A stretch of DNA of 16,508 nucleotides from Chloroflexota bacterium (GTDB taxonomy: Bacteria > Chloroflexota > Chloroflexia > Thermomicrobiales > UBA6265), in the NCBI GenBank assembly GCA_023423795.1, contig JAFAEX010000006.1:1-16508 (forward strand), in the 5' to 3' direction. Under the pieces are notes generated by a model. It worked only from the letters and a program-made list of their open reading frames with translations. It made no database searches and had not been told where the DNA came from. A program made the position numbers and the translations under genes. Of the stretch, positions 14,577-16,508 are shown in pieces. Each line of letters starts with the position of its first letter. Position 1 is the stretch's first letter.

Positions 14577-14746
14577 TCGACGAACCCGAACAGAACGACC
14601 GAGCCGAGGACTTTTCGGATTCGCCGGTGGCGCCTGCCGACGTTGCCTCGGCCGGCCGCTCCTGCAGCGTCATCCTGATCGTGGCGGCGGCGACGCTGCT
14701 GCTGGTCTGTGCCGCCACCGCGATCCGCCTCGCGTTCATGCAGTAG
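14573..14746 (+). CDS. Small single-span membrane protein (57 aa)
   Basis: The GTG at 14573 overlaps the CDP-alcohol phosphatidyltransferase TGA as GTGA, which argues for coupled translation and a real gene. About 30 acidic, soluble N-terminal residues (IDEPEQNDRAEDFSDSP) precede one hydrophobic helix, VILIVAAATLLLVCAATAI (33-51), and a short RLAFMQ end. The predicted topology is single-pass with the acidic tail on one face. No known family is recognised. Its coupling suggests it works with, or modulates, the lipid enzymes of this operon. It is followed by a dispersed inverted repeat. Confidence 0.7.
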   Translation: MIDEPEQNDRAEDFSDSPVAPADVASAGRSCSVILIVAAATLLLVCAATAIRLAFMQ

Positions 14747-14771
14747 GACGCTCCCCGCCGCAACCATCGCC

Positions 14772-14852
14772 GTCATCCGGGCCTGTCGAGCGATCTCGTC
14801 GGCGCCCCAAGCGTGGGAGAACGACGAGATCCCTCGGCGAGCGCGGGATGAC
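14772..14852. repeat. Dispersed inverted repeat, copy 3
   Basis: The left arm, GTCATCCGGGCCTGTCGAG continuing GATCTCGTCG, opposes a right arm ending GAGCGCGGGATGAC. The arms match imperfectly, with one indel and several substitutions; the best-paired part is GATCTCGTCG/CGACGAGATC. It lies between the small membrane-protein gene and the nitrilase-family gene. Confidence 0.75.
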
Positions 14853-14879
14853 ACGATTGGCCGCCATTTCCCGGCCCCG

Positions 14880-14888
14880 TGCTAGGAT
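14880..14888 (+). promoter_or_regulatory. Extended -10 promoter for the nitrilase-family gene
   Basis: TGCTAGGAT is an extended -10 element 40 bases before the GTG at 14929. TTGGCC lies upstream, but its 20-base spacer makes it an unlikely -35. Confidence 0.4.
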
Positions 14889-14928
14889 TCGGCATCCGTT
14901 CGCCGATTCGCCGGTCAGGAGCCTGTGC

Positions 14929-15831
14929 GTGAGCGCCGCCGCCAACGGGTCGTCGCCGACCTCCGATCGCCTCCGGGTTGCCGTCGTCCAGATGAACTCG
15001 AAGGACGACAAGGCCGCCAACGTCGCCACCGCGATGCGCATGATCGACGAGGCCGCCGCCACCGGCGCGCGCCTCGTCACGCTGCCCGAGATCTGGCCCT
15101 ACCTCGGGCCGGATAGCGGCAACTACGCCAACGCCGAAGCCATCCCCGGCCCGCTGACCGACGAACTGGCGGCGAAGGCCCGCCAGCACGGCATCTGGCT
15201 CCACGCCGGCAGTCTGCTGGAGCGCTCCGGCGAAGACGGCCGCCTGCTCAACACCACCGTCGTCTTCGCGCCGGACGGATCGCTGGCCGCGCGTTACAGC
15301 AAGATCCACATGTACGACGTGGTGCTCGACGGCGTCGCGACCTACATGGAATCGGCGACCGTCACCCCCGGCGAGGAAATCGCCACCGTCGAGATCGACG
15401 GCTGGACCGTCGGGCTGGCCATCTGCTACGACTTGCGCTTCCCCGAATTGTTCCGGATCCTCGCACTCCAGGGCGCGGAAGCGATCGTCCTCCCGGCCGC
15501 GTTCACGATGACCACCGGCAAGGACCACTGGGAAGTGCTGATCCGGGCGCGGGCCATCGAGAACCAGCTCTACATGATCGCGCCGGGGCAGGTCGGGCAG
15601 CATCCGCCCGGCAACTGGTGCTACGGCCGCTCCATAGTGGTCGATCCGTGGGGCACCGTCGTGGCGACCGCGCCCGACACCGAGACGGTCATGGTGGCCG
15701 ACCTGCACCGGGACCGCGTCGCGGGCGTGCGGCGGCAAGTGCCGTCGCTGGCCAACCGGCGGCCGGCGGCCTACGCCTGGCCCGCGAGCGATCGGCAGCC
15801 CGAGTTCGCCGGCGAGCGGTCGGGCGACTGA
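14929..15831 (+). CDS. Carbon-nitrogen hydrolase (nitrilase superfamily, Nit/omega-amidase-like)
   Basis: A cytosolic amidase (300 aa) of the nitrilase superfamily with the full Glu-Lys-Cys triad: E54 in TLPEIWPY, K125 in YSKIHMYD, and C166 in AICYDLRFPELFR. The sequence around the cysteine and GRSIVVDPWGTVVA is closest to Nit1/Nit2-type enzymes, which hydrolyse deaminated glutathione or alpha-keto acid amides. Other amidases of the superfamily remain possible. The GTG at 14929 is preferred because AGGAG lies 7 bases upstream. An open frame runs much further upstream but through intergenic repeat DNA. Residues 1-13 are a polar tail before the first beta strand. The LysM lipoprotein follows after 24 bases, probably in the same transcript. 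Confidence 0.93.
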   Translation: MSAAANGSSPTSDRLRVAVVQMNSKDDKAANVATAMRMIDEAAATGARLVTLPEIWPYLGPDSGNYANAEAIPGPLTDELAAKARQHGIWLHAGSLLERSGEDGRLLNTTVVFAPDGSLAARYSKIHMYDVVLDGVATYMESATVTPGEEIATVEIDGWTVGLAICYDLRFPELFRILALQGAEAIVLPAAFTMTTGKDHWEVLIRARAIENQLYMIAPGQVGQHPPGNWCYGRSIVVDPWGTVVATAPDTETVMVADLHRDRVAGVRRQVPSLANRRPAAYAWPASDRQPEFAGERSGD

Positions 15832-15855
15832 CCGGCCCGGGATGGGGGAAGCACG

Positions 15856-16167
15856 GTGGGATGGCGATCCCTCCTGGCGGCGCTGGCGCTGCCGCCGCTG
15901 GCGGCGACGGGCTGCGTCGGCCAGTCGGCGCCGCCCACCGTCGCCCCGGCGCCCGCGCTGGTGATCGTCACCCCCGCGCCGACCGTGCCGGCGACGCCGA
16001 TTCCCGGGATTGCCCGCCGCTACACCGTGATGGAAGGCGACACCCTGTCCGGGATCGCCGCCATGTTCGGGGTGCGCGAGGATGCGATCGTGGCGGCGAA
16101 CGGCTTGCGCGACCGCGACCAGGTGTACGCCGGACAGGAACTGGTCATTCCCGCGCTGGGAACCTGA
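15856..16167 (+). CDS. LysM-domain lipoprotein
   Basis: A 103-aa exported protein. Residues 1-20 form a signal sequence ending LAATGC, a degenerate lipobox (Ala rather than Leu at -3), so lipidation at C20 is likely but not certain. A Pro/Ala/Thr/Val-rich spacer (21-52) could span the wall. One LysM repeat follows (55-99): RYTVMEGDTLSGIAAMFGV, then NGLRDRDQVYAGQELVIP, predicted to bind peptidoglycan N-acetylglucosamine. There is no catalytic domain, so an anchoring role is inferred. The GTG at 15856 follows GGGGGAA by 5 bases. It lies downstream of the nitrilase-family gene with no visible terminator between them. Confidence 0.85.
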   Translation: MGWRSLLAALALPPLAATGCVGQSAPPTVAPAPALVIVTPAPTVPATPIPGIARRYTVMEGDTLSGIAAMFGVREDAIVAANGLRDRDQVYAGQELVIPALGT

Positions 16168-16217
16168 CGGCGAGCCAGCATTCTCACCCGACGGGACGAA
16201 CGGGCGTCGATTGATGG

Positions 16218-16247
16218 TTGACCCCTCACCATGCGGCGTGCTAGATT
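16218..16247 (+). promoter_or_regulatory. Strong sigma70-type promoter of the small terminal transcript
   Basis: TTGACC (16218-16223), an 18-bp spacer and TAGATT (16242-16247), with the TGC extension before the -10. It is the best promoter in the window. Transcription would start near 16254. Confidence 0.75.
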
Positions 16248-16311
16248 CTCCCCACGGTCAGGACACGCCGGACCGGCTACGGGGCGGCAAGCCACCGATT
16301 CCGTTCAGGGT

Positions 16312-16323
16312 AAAGGAGGTGAT
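16312..16323 (+). promoter_or_regulatory. Full-length Shine-Dalgarno sequence
   Basis: AAAGGAGGTGAT is a 12-base uninterrupted complement of the canonical 16S rRNA 3' end. GGAGG lies 8 bases before the ATG at 16328, ideal spacing, but only 2 bases before the ATG at 16322. This decides the start at 16328. Confidence 0.85.
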
Positions 16324-16327
16324 GCCC

Positions 16328-16375
16328 ATGAGTAGTCACGGTCTGATGGGCGTCACGGTGGAGGTTGCGGGCTAG
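16328..16375 (+). CDS. 15-codon micro-ORF (leader peptide or micropeptide)
   Basis: Predicted product MSSHGLMGVTVEVAG, ending in TAG. The case for translation is its setting: strong promoter, full-length SD at ideal spacing, and an intrinsic terminator 30 bases past the stop. The peptide has no charged patch, cysteine, transmembrane length or amino-acid run of the biosynthetic-attenuator kind, although it opens with tandem AGT serine codons, has three valines and four glycines. It could be a leader peptide that senses ribosome stalling, a functional micropeptide, or an incidental ORF inside a structured RNA. No family is recognised. The next downstream gene, if any, lies outside the window. 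Confidence 0.5.
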   Translation: MSSHGLMGVTVEVAG

Positions 16376-16404
16376 TCCCGTTACCGCCGTGATGCCCACG
16401 CAGG

Positions 16405-16435
16405 AAGCGCCGGTCCTTCGGGGCCGGCGCTTTTT
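16405..16435 (+). terminator. Intrinsic terminator of the small transcript
   Basis: The 12-bp stem AAGCGCCGGTCC / GGGCCGGCGCTT has one G-U pair and a TTCG tetraloop (16417-16420), followed by a T-run (16431-16435). It is the only classic hairpin-plus-T terminator in the window. The 73 bases beyond it hold nothing I can identify. Confidence 0.88.
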
Positions 16436-16508
16436 GTGTCTCCTGCTCCCCAGCGCTGCTGGCCGGCACACGATCTGGTCCGGTAGACGCGAATCAGCAG
16501 AAGGCGGG

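Larger units (their letters stand above)
16254..16436 (+). ncRNA. Structured leader-like RNA with embedded micro-ORF
   Basis: The RNA is bounded by the promoter at 16218-16247 and the terminator at 16405-16435, so about 180 nt. Segment B (16346-16361) can pair with segment A over the SD/start region (16319-16329; 11 bp, one G-U) or with segment C (16384-16398; 15 bp, two G-U). A and C share GTGATGCCCA. Inside the B:C loop a small CGGG/CCCG hairpin (16368-16380) can also form. The geometry is that of a regulatory leader or riboregulator. No known riboswitch class is recognised; the exact start and function are inferred. Confidence 0.5.

Noticed and set aside
14500..14928. Long upstream extension of the nitrilase-family ORF
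   Set aside because: It crosses the end of the phosphotransferase gene, the small membrane-protein gene and an inverted repeat. The GTG at 14929 has a good SD and homology begins after it.
16255..16320. Possible known riboswitch or signal-recognition-particle RNA in the terminal transcript
   Set aside because: I looked for fluoride, cyclic-di-GMP, guanidine, SRP and similar signatures and found no matching conserved core.
16405..16432. Classical transcription attenuation by the A/B/C segments
   Set aside because: None of the three segments overlaps the terminator stem, so the switch as drawn cannot directly make or break the terminator.

Overview
This is a GC-rich bacterial chromosomal window in which closely spaced genes lie on both strands in short operons. 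GTG and TTG starts, GTGA and ATGA overlaps, and a phosphatidylinositol-type lipid operon are all present. Together with the protein styles (RtcB, a PhnP-like hydrolase, PRC-barrel-like proteins, glucose/sorbosone and uronate dehydrogenases), this points to a Chloroflexota of the Thermomicrobia/Sphaerobacter type. That placement is an inference from gene content and composition, not from a marker gene. I see no transposase, phage gene, CRISPR array, tRNA or rRNA.

Layout. Positions 66-2809 are read on the minus strand: an MFS exporter, a monofunctional proline dehydrogenase and a small cysteine-containing protein. A SAMHD1-like HD hydrolase (2891-4267, +) diverges from them and meets a VOC/glyoxalase-fold protein (4310-4708, -). 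Next come a small unknown ORF and the RNA ligase RtcB (4906-6393, +). They face a translationally coupled minus-strand pair (6587-8598): an exported PQQ-type sugar dehydrogenase and a cytosolic uronate-dehydrogenase-like enzyme. A NUDIX hydrolase (+) and a secreted His/Cys protein (-) converge on a strong hairpin near 9350. From 10188 to the end every gene is on the plus strand: an SDR plus a PRC-barrel-like protein; a PhnP-like metallo-beta-lactamase-fold enzyme; a coupled lipid operon (20-codon leader ORF, PimA-like glycosyltransferase, PIP-synthase-like CDP-alcohol phosphotransferase, 57-aa one-TM protein); and a nitrilase-family amidase with a LysM lipoprotein.

The most unusual part is the last 300 bases. 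A strong promoter (16218-16247) drives a transcript of about 180 nt. It has a 12-base uninterrupted complement to the canonical 16S rRNA 3' end, a 15-codon ORF and a textbook intrinsic terminator. Inside it, one segment can pair either with the ribosome-binding/start region or with a downstream near-copy of that region, so two exclusive folds are possible. It looks like a leader-peptide or riboregulatory element, or a free-standing micropeptide gene. I do not recognise it as a described family.

A second theme is a family of short dispersed inverted repeats with the core GTCATCCCGAGCCTGTCGAG. Three hairpin copies and one half copy all lie in intergenic DNA just past the 3' ends of genes. Two genes, the HD hydrolase and the PhnP-like enzyme, have a -10-like box 8-9 bp before the ATG and no Shine-Dalgarno sequence, which suggests leaderless mRNAs. 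No gene-free stretch exceeds about 200 bases.
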